From a virus: a DNA stretch of 25,934 bases. The notes under the pieces were generated by a model that was not told the DNA's origin, made no database searches, and saw nothing but the letters and a program-made list of their open reading frames with translations. Position numbers and translations under genes: made by a program. Below, one piece after another: positions 13,179 through 20,213 of this stretch. The DNA lies in the IMG/VR virus record IMGVR_UViG_3300030060_005321, positions 37,822 through 63,755 of that record. One strand, given 5' to 3'. Position 1 is the first letter of the stretch; each line of letters starts with the position of its first letter.

Positions 13179-13399
13179 TACTCGCGACCAAATGTTGGAA
13201 CATTGTTACTATTTGTATAGTTACCATACTTCTGGAAACATTCCATTGATTCAAACTTTTCTTGATTTGCACTATACACCGCATCGTGATCATAAGTATA
13301 TGTTTCTTCTTTTTTATTAGTGAAAGTTATTAATACATTTTTTCCAATTAGTGATTTAGATATTACAAATCTTTTTTTAGTTAAAGTCTCTTGTGACAT
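13169..13399 (-). CDS. Hypothetical protein, 76 aa, paralog of the 11901-12128 product
   Basis: First gene of the leftward block, 39 bases beyond promoter-like element H. It is the duplicate of the 75-aa protein at 11901-12128, sharing KKRFV-SK, FTNKK, YDHD and ECFQKYGNYTNSNN, with divergence mainly in the strands at 20-35 and at the last residues (GREYTV versus ARECQVD). Being promoter-proximal, it would be among the first proteins made after infection. Function unknown. Confidence 0.78.
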   Translation of the reverse strand: MSQETLTKKRFVISKSLIGKNVLITFTNKKEETYTYDHDAVYSANQEKFESMECFQKYGNYTNSNNVPTFGREYTV

Positions 13400-13437
13400 A
13401 ATAGTTTAGTTTAAGTTATATATTTTATTTACATTAT

Positions 13438-13468
13438 TATTATCCAGATACTGTCGTAGTTAGTTTGT
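13438..13468 (-). promoter_or_regulatory. Promoter-like element H
   Basis: Minus strand ACAAACTAACTACG, 9 bp, GGATAATA: one mismatch (C for A). It is the rightmost copy and would start the leftward early transcription unit at the 76-aa gene. Confidence 0.7.
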
Positions 13469-13511
13469 AAAAAAAAACGTGAAACATTTACAAAAAACAG
13501 TTTCGATAGTT

Positions 13512-13544
13512 ACAAGAAGGAAACCGCATCGCGCGGATAATATA
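13512..13544 (+). promoter_or_regulatory. Possible plus-strand promoter with the shared -10 box
   Basis: GGATAATATA occurs on the plus strand at 13535-13544, preceded at the usual distance by ACAA and a partial match to the upstream block (about half the positions). A GC hairpin CCGC-ATCGC-GCGG lies just before the -10 box. It would direct transcription rightward into the virion module with a leader of about 170 nt. Weaker than the eight minus-strand copies. Confidence 0.35.
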
Positions 13545-13609
13545 CAAAACAAATATACGAAACGAAAAAACAAAGTGCGGGCTGGTGTGTAAAAAAGCGT
13601 TTTGCTTAT

Positions 13610-13635
13610 GGGGCGGGGCCACCTAGGGGGGTGGG
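13610..13635 (+). other. G-quadruplex-type motif
   Basis: Four G-runs on the plus strand (GGGG, GGGG, GGGGGG, GGG) are separated by loops of 1, 7 and 1 bases, fitting the standard G3+N1-7 pattern. An alternative hairpin CCACC/GGTGG uses part of the same bases. It stands out sharply in an A/T-rich genome and would lie in the 5' leader of the rightward transcript. Confidence 0.6.
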
Positions 13636-13717
13636 CTACACTTCACTCCAAAATTTATAATACTTTTTTTTATGTAATTACTATTGTATAACGTTATAAC
13701 TAAAAAAATATAAAACA

Positions 13718-14554
13718 ATGGCATTTAAAATGAAGAACCCATCTATGGCTAAGCTTACTAAAGCAGCAGGTGATAACCGCGCAGCTATGAAGATGAAGAA
13801 AGAAGCTGCAGCTAAAATGAAAAAAGAGTCTGCAATGAAAAAAGCACATGCTGACAAAGAGTCTATGGCTAAGCTAATGGACAAAGCATCGGCAATGAAG
13901 AAAGATGATAGATCTCTTTTGCAAAAAGCTAAAGATGAAGCTAAGCAATTAATACAAGGCGCTAAAGCAGCTGGAAGCGTGTTAGTTGACAAAGATTACT
14001 TCAGACCTAAAAAAGCAATTCAAGATGCTGTAAAAGCTTACAAAAAAGAAGAAAAAAAGCAAGAGGCAAAAAGAAAAGATAGTAAAAAATCAAAAACACT
14101 AGCCGCTACTAAAATGAAGAAAGAGTCTTCTATGAAGATGGGTCATAAGTCTGCTGCTAAGCTAAAAAAGCCTTCACCTGCTAAGCAAAAGATGAACATG
14201 GTAAAAGGTCCTGATGGCAAGATGGTCCCTGATTTTGCTGCAGATGGTAAAGGCGCAAACGATATGAAGTCTGGCGCTAAGATGAAAAAACCTATGAAGA
14301 TGAAAAAAGGTGAACCAATGAAAATGAAGAAAGGTGAGCCTATGAAGCTAAAAAAAAAAGATAGCGCGGTAAAAATGGTAAAAAGAGTGGATCCAAAAAT
14401 TAGTAAGGAGAAGCCAGAACCAAAACAAATGGCTAGACCACTGCCTAACAAAGGACGCGTAACGCCTAAGCCTAAACCTATAAAGCAAATTAAGGTAGCG
14501 AAGATGAAGCCTATGAAGCCAGTTAAAATGCCAAAGGTAACAGCAAGATTTTAA
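13718..14554 (+). CDS. Lys/Met/Ala-rich basic protein, 278 aa, MAFKMK family
   Basis: The first rightward gene encodes an extremely basic low-complexity protein. It starts MAFKMKNPSMAK, the same N-terminus as the 194-aa protein at 18182. Residues about 20-65 and 125-215 are built from repeated K-M-K-K units, including tandem PMKMKKGE copies; the C-terminus is Pro/Lys-rich. The composition recalls histone H1-like or protamine-like proteins, so it may condense DNA or pack with it in the head, but that is inference. No folded domain is visible except perhaps a helical segment at 60-120. A long A/T leader follows the G-rich island. Confidence 0.85.
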   Translation: MAFKMKNPSMAKLTKAAGDNRAAMKMKKEAAAKMKKESAMKKAHADKESMAKLMDKASAMKKDDRSLLQKAKDEAKQLIQGAKAAGSVLVDKDYFRPKKAIQDAVKAYKKEEKKQEAKRKDSKKSKTLAATKMKKESSMKMGHKSAAKLKKPSPAKQKMNMVKGPDGKMVPDFAADGKGANDMKSGAKMKKPMKMKKGEPMKMKKGEPMKLKKKDSAVKMVKRVDPKISKEKPEPKQMARPLPNKGRVTPKPKPIKQIKVAKMKPMKPVKMPKVTARF

Positions 14555-14585
14555 AACTAATTAATTAACCAATAAATAAACCAAA

Positions 14586-14882
14586 ATGACGTATTTATAT
14601 TACAAAACTAGTACGTGGACCGGTAATCCACAAGTAAACGACAAAACCAAAGAGCAATGGAAGCACTTAGCTAACAAAGAAAACTGGCGAATAGTGCAAT
14701 TGCCAAACGGTTATTACCAAACTGAAGTTTCCAGGCCTGATAACTCTGACGAATGGGCAGATGTTACACGTAGAGAAACTTTAGAAGGCGCTGAATCTGC
14801 AATTGATGGTAGCATCGAGCACTTCAGTAAGAAACTAGAAGCCACAAAAGGCCCAAAAGTAGTTAAAACCTTCAATAAATAA
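14586..14882 (+). CDS. Hypothetical protein, 98 aa
   Basis: The 98-aa product has an aromatic N-terminal half (YLYYKTSTWTGN, KENWRIVQLPNGYYQ) that suggests a small beta-rich domain, and a helical charged C-terminus. It lies between the basic MAFKMK protein and GroEL, with a 31-base A/T leader and no Shine-Dalgarno. No family is recognised. Confidence 0.75.
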   Translation: MTYLYYKTSTWTGNPQVNDKTKEQWKHLANKENWRIVQLPNGYYQTEVSRPDNSDEWADVTRRETLEGAESAIDGSIEHFSKKLEATKGPKVVKTFNK

Positions 14883-14913
14883 ACTCAAAACTAATTTAAT
14901 TAAATCTAATTCA

Positions 14914-16488
14914 ATGGAGTACAACAATCCTAGTCTCCTGATCAAAGAATTAAACTTTGGTCAGGACGCTAAAACCAAAATTACAGCCGGTGTTACTAAA
15001 CTAGCTAATGCAGTTAAGCTAACTCTTGGCGCATCTGGTAAGTGTGTAGTGTATGAAGACGCTAGAGGCTTACCTGTTATAACGAAAGACGGTGTAACCG
15101 TTGCAGAAAGTGTAGTTCTTTACGATCCTGTTGAGAACATCGGCGCTACACTTATTAAAGAAGCTGCTAAAAACACAGTTAAAGAAGCCGGAGACGGCAC
15201 AACTACCGCAACTGTGCTAGCCGAGTCCTTGCTAAACACAGTAAACTCACCTAAATATAAGGGCTGCACCACTCGAGATCTGCGAGATGGTGTTTATTCT
15301 GGCCTAAAAAAGGTAAATGAGTACTTAAATTCCGTAAAAATAGACGTAAATGATGATATGTTGCAGCATGTAGCTGCTATTTCGTGCAATAATGACGTTA
15401 CTCTTGGTAATATCATTGCAGAAGCGTACCAAAAAGTTGGTAAAGACGGTGTAGTGCTTATGGAAGAGTCAGAAACTGAAGAAACTTACGTAGAAATAGT
15501 AGATGGTGTACAAGTAGACTGTGGTTTAACATCAACAAACTTTGTAACTAACAAAGATAAGCACAAGTGTGAGCTAGAAAACCCATTTATATTTATATGC
15601 ATGTCTGAAATACCTAATGTGCGTAAGATACAAAGTATATTAGAACATGCTATAAAAAATAACAGAGCGTTATTAATAGTAGCACCAGTAGCTCAGCCTG
15701 TTAAAGCTACACTTATGATGAACAAAGTAAAAGGTAACATTAAAGTTAATATCATTGACCCACCTGGCTTTGGCCCTACTAAAAAAGATACATGTGAAGA
15801 TCTTGCTATACTTACTGGCGCTACAGTTATGAACGAAGAATTAGGTGATGATTTAGATCTTATTAAGCCTGATTGTTTAGGTGAAGCTGAGCTTGCTACT
15901 ACAGATGACAAAACTACTGTAATAACTACAATAGAAGATTTAAATGAAGATATATCTGAGCGTATAGATCAGGTAGCTAAAATGGTTGCAGATGAAAAAA
16001 ATGGTTTCTTTAAAAAAAGATTGGAGCAGAGATTGTCTATGTTATCGGGTAGTGTTGGAATTATCCGTGTTGGGGCAGACTCGAAGGTGGAGCTTAAAGA
16101 AAAGAAAGACAGAATCGAGGATGCTATTTACGCTACGAAGGCTGCGTTGAAAGAAGGTATAGTACCTGGAGGTGGCGTAGCCCTCTTTAATGCATCTCAA
16201 AAAATTTCGACCGACACAGTCGGCGAAGAAGTGCTAGCTGAAGCTATAATAGCACCTATGGCTACTATACTTGACAATGCAGGTATAGATACTAACATGG
16301 ACATACCCGACAAAGATGGCGAAGGTATTAACGTTATAACCGGTGAGTTTGTTGACATGGTAGCAGAAGGTATCATAGATCCAGTACTTGTTACTAAAGC
16401 AGCACTTAAAAACGCAGTGAGTGTTGTTATGACTATTGTTTCTGCTGATTGTATAATCTCAAACGCTAGAGCAGATGAAGGCAGTTAA
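14914..16488 (+). CDS. groEL: Phage-encoded chaperonin GroEL
   Basis: The 524-aa protein aligns along its length with GroEL (548 aa in E. coli). ATP-binding and hydrolysis residues are kept: Asp59 in TKDGV (E. coli Asp52), GDGTTT at 93-98 (Asp87 region), Asp403 in IEDAIYAT (E. coli Asp398) and GGGVAL at 419-424. The apical region contains PPGFG and LAILTGATV. The GGM-rich C-terminal tail of host GroEL is missing. It probably folds large virion proteins, perhaps with its own co-chaperonin, whose gene overlaps its 3' end by 14 bases. An active double-ring enzyme is inferred from the intact residues; a distant N-terminus and shorter length mark it as phage-type rather than a recent host copy. 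Confidence 0.95.
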   Translation: MEYNNPSLLIKELNFGQDAKTKITAGVTKLANAVKLTLGASGKCVVYEDARGLPVITKDGVTVAESVVLYDPVENIGATLIKEAAKNTVKEAGDGTTTATVLAESLLNTVNSPKYKGCTTRDLRDGVYSGLKKVNEYLNSVKIDVNDDMLQHVAAISCNNDVTLGNIIAEAYQKVGKDGVVLMEESETEETYVEIVDGVQVDCGLTSTNFVTNKDKHKCELENPFIFICMSEIPNVRKIQSILEHAIKNNRALLIVAPVAQPVKATLMMNKVKGNIKVNIIDPPGFGPTKKDTCEDLAILTGATVMNEELGDDLDLIKPDCLGEAELATTDDKTTVITTIEDLNEDISERIDQVAKMVADEKNGFFKKRLEQRLSMLSGSVGIIRVGADSKVELKEKKDRIEDAIYATKAALKEGIVPGGGVALFNASQKISTDTVGEEVLAEAIIAPMATILDNAGIDTNMDIPDKDGEGINVITGEFVDMVAEGIIDPVLVTKAALKNAVSVVMTIVSADCIISNARADEGS

Positions 16489-16732
16489 TCATTACGTTAT
16501 TGTAGATAAAATAAAGACTGAGCAAAAAAAAGTTGCAGGTCTTATTATGACAGAAAACTTAGATGAAGACAACAGATATTTAAAAGGTAAAGTTATATCT
16601 GCTGGTAATTCAATAGAATTTATAAAAGACGGGGATGTAGTTTATTACGACAAACACGCTGGTCACGGTATACATTTTAAAGATAAACTTTATTTTGTTA
16701 TAAAGGCAAGTGATATTGTACTAGTAGATTAA
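16475..16732 (+). CDS. groES: Phage GroES-like co-chaperonin
   Basis: The 85-aa protein has the GroES layout: beta strand HYVIVDKI (6-13), a mobile loop (about 15-33) with the hydrophobic LIM (23-25) where GroES has IVL, then KGKVISAG, a DGDVVYYD strand and the C-terminal ASDIVLVD. It is slightly shorter than GroES (97 aa) and seems to lack part of the roof loop. The start overlaps GroEL by 14 bases in another frame, ensuring joint expression. It would cap the phage GroEL and possibly host GroEL. Confidence 0.88.
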   Translation: MKAVNHYVIVDKIKTEQKKVAGLIMTENLDEDNRYLKGKVISAGNSIEFIKDGDVVYYDKHAGHGIHFKDKLYFVIKASDIVLVD

Positions 16733-16807
16733 ACATAAACTATAAACCAAAATCCTTAAACACAAAATCTAAAGCAAATTATTTATTAATCATTAAAAAA
16801 CAAAATT

Positions 16808-17182
16808 ATGAACTTAATTAGATTTACGTTAGTAACATCAGATGAATTTGTTGCTAACTCTGCAATTATTTTAGACGCATCTAAAATAGTTGAATGCGTT
16901 TGCACAGGAGCTACTTGTGTAACTACGTTTGAAGCTGGATCAGCAAACTCAATTCTTACGGCTACTTTTGACGGTGATGATGGTGCTGAAAAGTTATTAA
17001 ATGCTACTAAATTCCAAAACGAATTAATGAAGATAGTAACTTTAGCTGCTAATCATAACCAAAAAGACGTTTTAGACTTTTTCCCACCCGGAGAAACAAT
17101 TGACGAGTTTGGTGTTAGACTTGGTATTGCACACACTTCTGGTGGCGCTGGAGAAGGACTAATCTCTATTGCTCTAACGTAA
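16808..17182 (+). CDS. Hypothetical protein, 124 aa
   Basis: The protein begins with beta-rich sequence (LIRFTLVTSDEF) containing a CVCTGATC segment with three cysteines, followed by a helical middle and a Gly-rich end. A long, exceptionally A/T-rich leader (about 75 bases) precedes the ATG, which may mean strong expression. It could be a minor virion protein, but no family is recognised. Confidence 0.78.
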   Translation: MNLIRFTLVTSDEFVANSAIILDASKIVECVCTGATCVTTFEAGSANSILTATFDGDDGAEKLLNATKFQNELMKIVTLAANHNQKDVLDFFPPGETIDEFGVRLGIAHTSGGAGEGLISIALT

Positions 17183-17185
17183 TAA

Positions 17186-17626
17186 ATGAGATTAACGTCT
17201 CACGATTTACGTGAATTACAAATCCTTAAGTATTACAGGCTCACTAGAAAGTGGGCTTGTAAGACTTACGGGTTAACAGATGCCGAACTTGAGCTACTAA
17301 TATTTTTAGACTGTCAAGGTCGGTTTACAAGACAAGAGTTTATAGACGGTACTTATACCATGAGCTGGGATAAGAAACGTTGGGATAAACTAAGAAAACA
17401 AGGCTGGATAGAAGTGTGGCGTCATCGAAATCGAACAACGATTAAGTACAGCGTTTTTAAAACTTCATTTAAATGCAGCCAACTTATAAGTAGAATATAT
17501 CGTATATTACTCGGAGAAGAAGACATGCCAGTATCAGATCGTAGTGTATTCTATAATAATAAATCATACACAGATAAAGTCTTTAATAAAGCTATTGATG
17601 ATATGATTAAAGATCCAAACAGATAA
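17186..17626 (+). CDS. Winged-helix-like DNA-binding protein, 146 aa
   Basis: Residues 1-90 have the order of a MarR-like winged helix: helices at about 5-45, a LTDAELELLIFLDCQGRFTR segment, a recognition-helix candidate WDKKRWDKLRKQGWIEVW and a beta wing (RHRNRTTIKYSVF). The rest is helical with an acidic turn. A regulator of late transcription or a DNA-packaging accessory would fit, both unproven. The ATG follows the previous stop within three bases. Confidence 0.7.
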   Translation: MRLTSHDLRELQILKYYRLTRKWACKTYGLTDAELELLIFLDCQGRFTRQEFIDGTYTMSWDKKRWDKLRKQGWIEVWRHRNRTTIKYSVFKTSFKCSQLISRIYRILLGEEDMPVSDRSVFYNNKSYTDKVFNKAIDDMIKDPNR

Positions 17627-17629
17627 ATT

Positions 17630-17821
17630 ATGGCGTTTAAAATGAAAAAGTTTAGTGGGTTTGGTAAGTCGGCTAAAAAAACATATCCAAAAGGTTATAC
17701 CAAAAAAGATATTAAGTTTTTAAAAAAACAACGTGAAGATGTTGTTAGATATGAAGACTTAGATGAAAAAGGTAAAGCTATATGGAGAAAACAAGGCAAA
17801 CCAGTACCTAAAAAGAAATAA
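17630..17821 (+). CDS. Small basic MAFKMK-family protein, 63 aa
   Basis: A 63-aa Lys-rich protein starting MAFKMKKFSGFGKSAKK, three bases after the previous stop, and ending PVPKKK. Apart from the N-terminal tag it shares no clear similarity with the other MAFKMK proteins. Likely a virion or DNA-associated component by composition and position. Confidence 0.75.
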   Translation: MAFKMKKFSGFGKSAKKTYPKGYTKKDIKFLKKQREDVVRYEDLDEKGKAIWRKQGKPVPKKK

Positions 17822-17822
17822 T

Positions 17823-18179
17823 ATGGCATTTAAGTTAGGCAACGAAAAAAGAGGTGTAAAAAACTCTAAAAACACACCTATATTTAGAAAAAAGCTAGAT
17901 AAAGGTATCGTAGCAGAAGCTAACTTAGATGGATCTATATTTATAAATAAAAATGTTAAACCTGGTAGCGCTCTTGAAAAAAGAGCTATACGCCACGAGA
18001 AACAACATTTAAAAGATATGTCAGACCCTAAAATAGGTTTGTCATACGGAGATGATTACGTTAGATACAAAGGTAAGACATATCCAAGAAAAGACGGTAA
18101 AATAAAGTATAACGGTAAGTTCCACGAAGAAGGTAGCATGGTGTTTCCTTGGGAACAAAGAGCTAAAAAAGCAGAATAA
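17823..18179 (+). CDS. MAFK-type protein with HExxH motif, 118 aa
   Basis: The start at 17823 (ATGGCATTTAAG) is one base after the previous stop and is chosen because its MAFKLG matches the N-termini of its neighbours; an earlier frame-open region lies inside the upstream gene. Residues 58-62 read HEKQH in the helical context RAIRHEKQHLKDM, a zinc-metallopeptidase signature; His101-Glu102-Glu103 could supply a third ligand. At 118 aa it is small for a metalloprotease. It may process virion proteins or be a structural zinc site only. Confidence 0.7.
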   Translation: MAFKLGNEKRGVKNSKNTPIFRKKLDKGIVAEANLDGSIFINKNVKPGSALEKRAIRHEKQHLKDMSDPKIGLSYGDDYVRYKGKTYPRKDGKIKYNGKFHEEGSMVFPWEQRAKKAE

Positions 18180-18181
18180 CT

Positions 18182-18766
18182 ATGGCATTTAAAATGAAAA
18201 ATCCTTCAATGGCAAAGATGGTAAAAGAAGCTGGTTCAGCTATGAAAAAACCTCTTGTTGGAGATCAAAGCAAATTAAACGAAGGTTTAAAAAAAGCGAT
18301 TGAAGCATCTCCTGCTAAATCAAAAGAAGACAGAATAATCAAGCGTATGAGTAAGCTTGAAGATAAAGCTCAAAAGCTAAACAAAAAAGGTAAAGACAAG
18401 AGAGCTCAAAGAAAAATTGACAAGATGAGCAAGCTTGAAGACAAGTTACTACCTGGATTGAAAAGACCAGATCCAACTTTTGAAGGTACTGATGAGTTTA
18501 GAAGTAAAAGAGAGATTAGAAAAGCAGAGCGTAAAAATAGAAAAGCGTCTGCAATGAAACTAAAAGAAGGTGAGTTTACTACATCTGGTATACCAGCAAA
18601 TTTATTTAACGCTGACGGTAAAAAAATAAGTACCGACAGAATAGATGAAGGTAACTTAAGTGCTGTTAAAGTAGAAAAAGGTACTAATAGAAAATATGTT
18701 GTTATGCAAGAAAAGTCTGATCTTGGAGATGCTGGCGCTAGATTTTATTTATCAAATCCTAAATAA
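18182..18766 (+). CDS. MAFKMK-family basic protein, 194 aa
   Basis: The N-terminus MAFKMKNPSMAK is identical over twelve residues to that of the 278-aa protein at 13718. A Lys/Arg-rich helical region (35-125) with a repeated MSKLEDK unit is followed by a folded-looking C-terminal part (about 135-194). It lies two bases after the previous stop. Probable virion or internal head protein by position; function not established. Confidence 0.8.
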   Translation: MAFKMKNPSMAKMVKEAGSAMKKPLVGDQSKLNEGLKKAIEASPAKSKEDRIIKRMSKLEDKAQKLNKKGKDKRAQRKIDKMSKLEDKLLPGLKRPDPTFEGTDEFRSKREIRKAERKNRKASAMKLKEGEFTTSGIPANLFNADGKKISTDRIDEGNLSAVKVEKGTNRKYVVMQEKSDLGDAGARFYLSNPK

Positions 18767-18771
18767 ATATA

Positions 18772-19194
18772 ATGATAGGTAAATTAGCAGGAGGTTTATT
18801 TGGTAAAGTACTAGATAACGCTGAAGGTATACTTGATAAAGTTATTACTACAGACAAAGAGCGAGATGAAGCTAAGCTGGCATTAAAATCAATTATGCTA
18901 GAAGCAGAGCGAGAAGCTTTTGCAAAAGAAGTTGAAGATCGCAAGTCTGCACGTGATATGTATAAGGACGATGCTATTATACAAAAAGTATTAGCAACGC
19001 TATTTACTGTAGCTTATTTTGGTATTACATTTGTAATGTTTAATTACTTTGTAACTAAAAGCTTGGAGCTAGGTGAATTTGAGATTAGCTTTATATCAAC
19101 AATATTTGGTGCTATGAGTGCTAAAGTAAACACAATAATAGACTTCTTCTTCGGTGGAAGCTCAAAGAAAAACGAACAAATAAAAGAAAAATAA
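18772..19194 (+). CDS. Putative 3-TM-type holin
   Basis: The 140-aa protein has an amphipathic N-terminus (MIGKLAGGLFGKVL), a charged coil (25-65), membrane spans at about 71-93 and 104-130, and a polar basic tail after IIDFFFGGSSKK. The DRKSARDM segment and the IIDFFFG end are typical of the 3-TM holin family found in phages and gene transfer agents. Holins make the membrane lesion at lysis. No endolysin gene is seen beside it in this window. Confidence 0.65.
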   Translation: MIGKLAGGLFGKVLDNAEGILDKVITTDKERDEAKLALKSIMLEAEREAFAKEVEDRKSARDMYKDDAIIQKVLATLFTVAYFGITFVMFNYFVTKSLELGEFEISFISTIFGAMSAKVNTIIDFFFGGSSKKNEQIKEK

Positions 19195-19195
19195 A

Positions 19196-19903
19196 ATGAT
19201 TAATCATAAAACATTTACAAAAGTACTACCAACTTTACCTGCTAGTATACAAACAGCTACTTACGCAGACACAGAAATATTGTTTGACTGGCATGAAGTA
19301 AAAGGTTTTAAAGGCGCTTCGATTGACGGCATACAAGTTGTAGTAAGAGGTACAAACGGAGCTGATCAAACAATGGTTGCTATAGATTTATTATTCGCAA
19401 CTAGTCATATTAGAGAAGAAGATAGAGGTATATCTGTAGATCAAGCACCTCCAACTTTAGGAACTACCGGCGCTGCAGTAGATACTTTTCAATGGAAAAA
19501 CAATTTAGTAGGCTATGTGCCTATAGCAGCTGGAGATTTTATTGACGGTGATTTAGTAGTTTTAAATATAGCTACAAAGTCAGGTTTAAACATACCTGTT
19601 AGTGGAGATTTATATGTTGCTGCTATCGCTAAAGGTGCTTTAGATTTTAGATCAACAGTACAAGTTGGCACAGAAACAGCTACTAATACAACAGCGGTAG
19701 TAGTTAAAACTACTTCTGCTTTAACTAACTTTGCCCCTGGCGATGTGTTACACGATGAAGATGATTTAGTTATTGGTACTGTTAAATCTGTTACTGATGC
19801 TACAAATATTGTATTAACTAAAAACTGTGCTAGTGTTAGCGCTGTGAATAAAGATTTATACAATATACACCCGATACAATTATTGTTATCAGGTTCTTTA
19901 TAA
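19196..19903 (+). CDS. Probable virion structural protein, 235 aa
   Basis: A beta-rich, Thr/Val/Gly/Ala-rich acidic protein with few basic residues, a composition typical of tail, head-decoration or fibre proteins. The C-terminal third has regular strand pairs (NTTAVVVKTT, DLVIGTVKSVTDATNIVLT). It begins two bases after the holin gene. No named family is recognised. Confidence 0.7.
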   Translation: MINHKTFTKVLPTLPASIQTATYADTEILFDWHEVKGFKGASIDGIQVVVRGTNGADQTMVAIDLLFATSHIREEDRGISVDQAPPTLGTTGAAVDTFQWKNNLVGYVPIAAGDFIDGDLVVLNIATKSGLNIPVSGDLYVAAIAKGALDFRSTVQVGTETATNTTAVVVKTTSALTNFAPGDVLHDEDDLVIGTVKSVTDATNIVLTKNCASVSAVNKDLYNIHPIQLLLSGSL

Positions 19904-19931
19904 TAAAAATTAACTTAAATTAAATTAAATT

Positions 19932-20213
19932 ATGGCAAAAAGAAAGACGCCTAAGGTTAAAGATCTTAGGCCAGATAAAATTAGTGAAGAACAGCTTGGC
20001 AAAATGCAAAATGTTGTTAGAGCTATAAATGAAGGTCAACAACAGCTTGGCGGACTCGAACTAAAAAAGCACTCACTGCTACACGATGTAATGCAGCTTC
20101 AAGGTGTGATTAGTAAAATTCAGCAAGAATTAAAAGAAGAGTATGGTAATATTGACGTCAATATAAATGACGGTGCCATTAAATACAAAGAAGATGAGCA
20201 AGCTGATTCGTAA
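19932..20213 (+). CDS. Coiled-coil protein, 93 aa
   Basis: Basic N-terminus (MAKRKTPKVKDLR), then a long helix with heptads (20-75) ending in an acidic tail. Small coiled-coil proteins of this kind are common next to packaging genes in marine phages, possibly as scaffolding or tail accessory factors. Its 3' end overlaps the next gene by 20 bases. Confidence 0.75.
   Translation: MAKRKTPKVKDLRPDKISEEQLGKMQNVVRAINEGQQQLGGLELKKHSLLHDVMQLQGVISKIQQELKEEYGNIDVNINDGAIKYKEDEQADS

Larger units (their letters stand above)
13400..13717. other. Divergent intergenic region between left and right blocks
   Basis: This 318-base stretch holds no gene. It contains promoter-like element H facing left, the possible plus-strand promoter at 13512-13544, A-rich tracts around 13550-13570, a short AAGC/GCTT hairpin near 13597, the G-rich island at 13610-13635 and an A/T-rich leader before the first rightward gene. 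It is the switch point between the two transcription directions and could also hold a replication origin, though no iterons were seen. Confidence 0.7.

Noticed and set aside
10600-13440. Short ATG frames a few bases after GGATAATA (possible leader peptides)
   Set aside because: ATG recurs at this place because the sequence after the -10 box is conserved, but most frames stop within 2-12 codons and are not alike.
14143-14451. Minus-strand 102-aa frame inside the basic protein gene
   Set aside because: It is the hydrophobic antisense shadow of a Lys-rich coding sequence; the plus-strand gene has the consistent repeats and neighbours.
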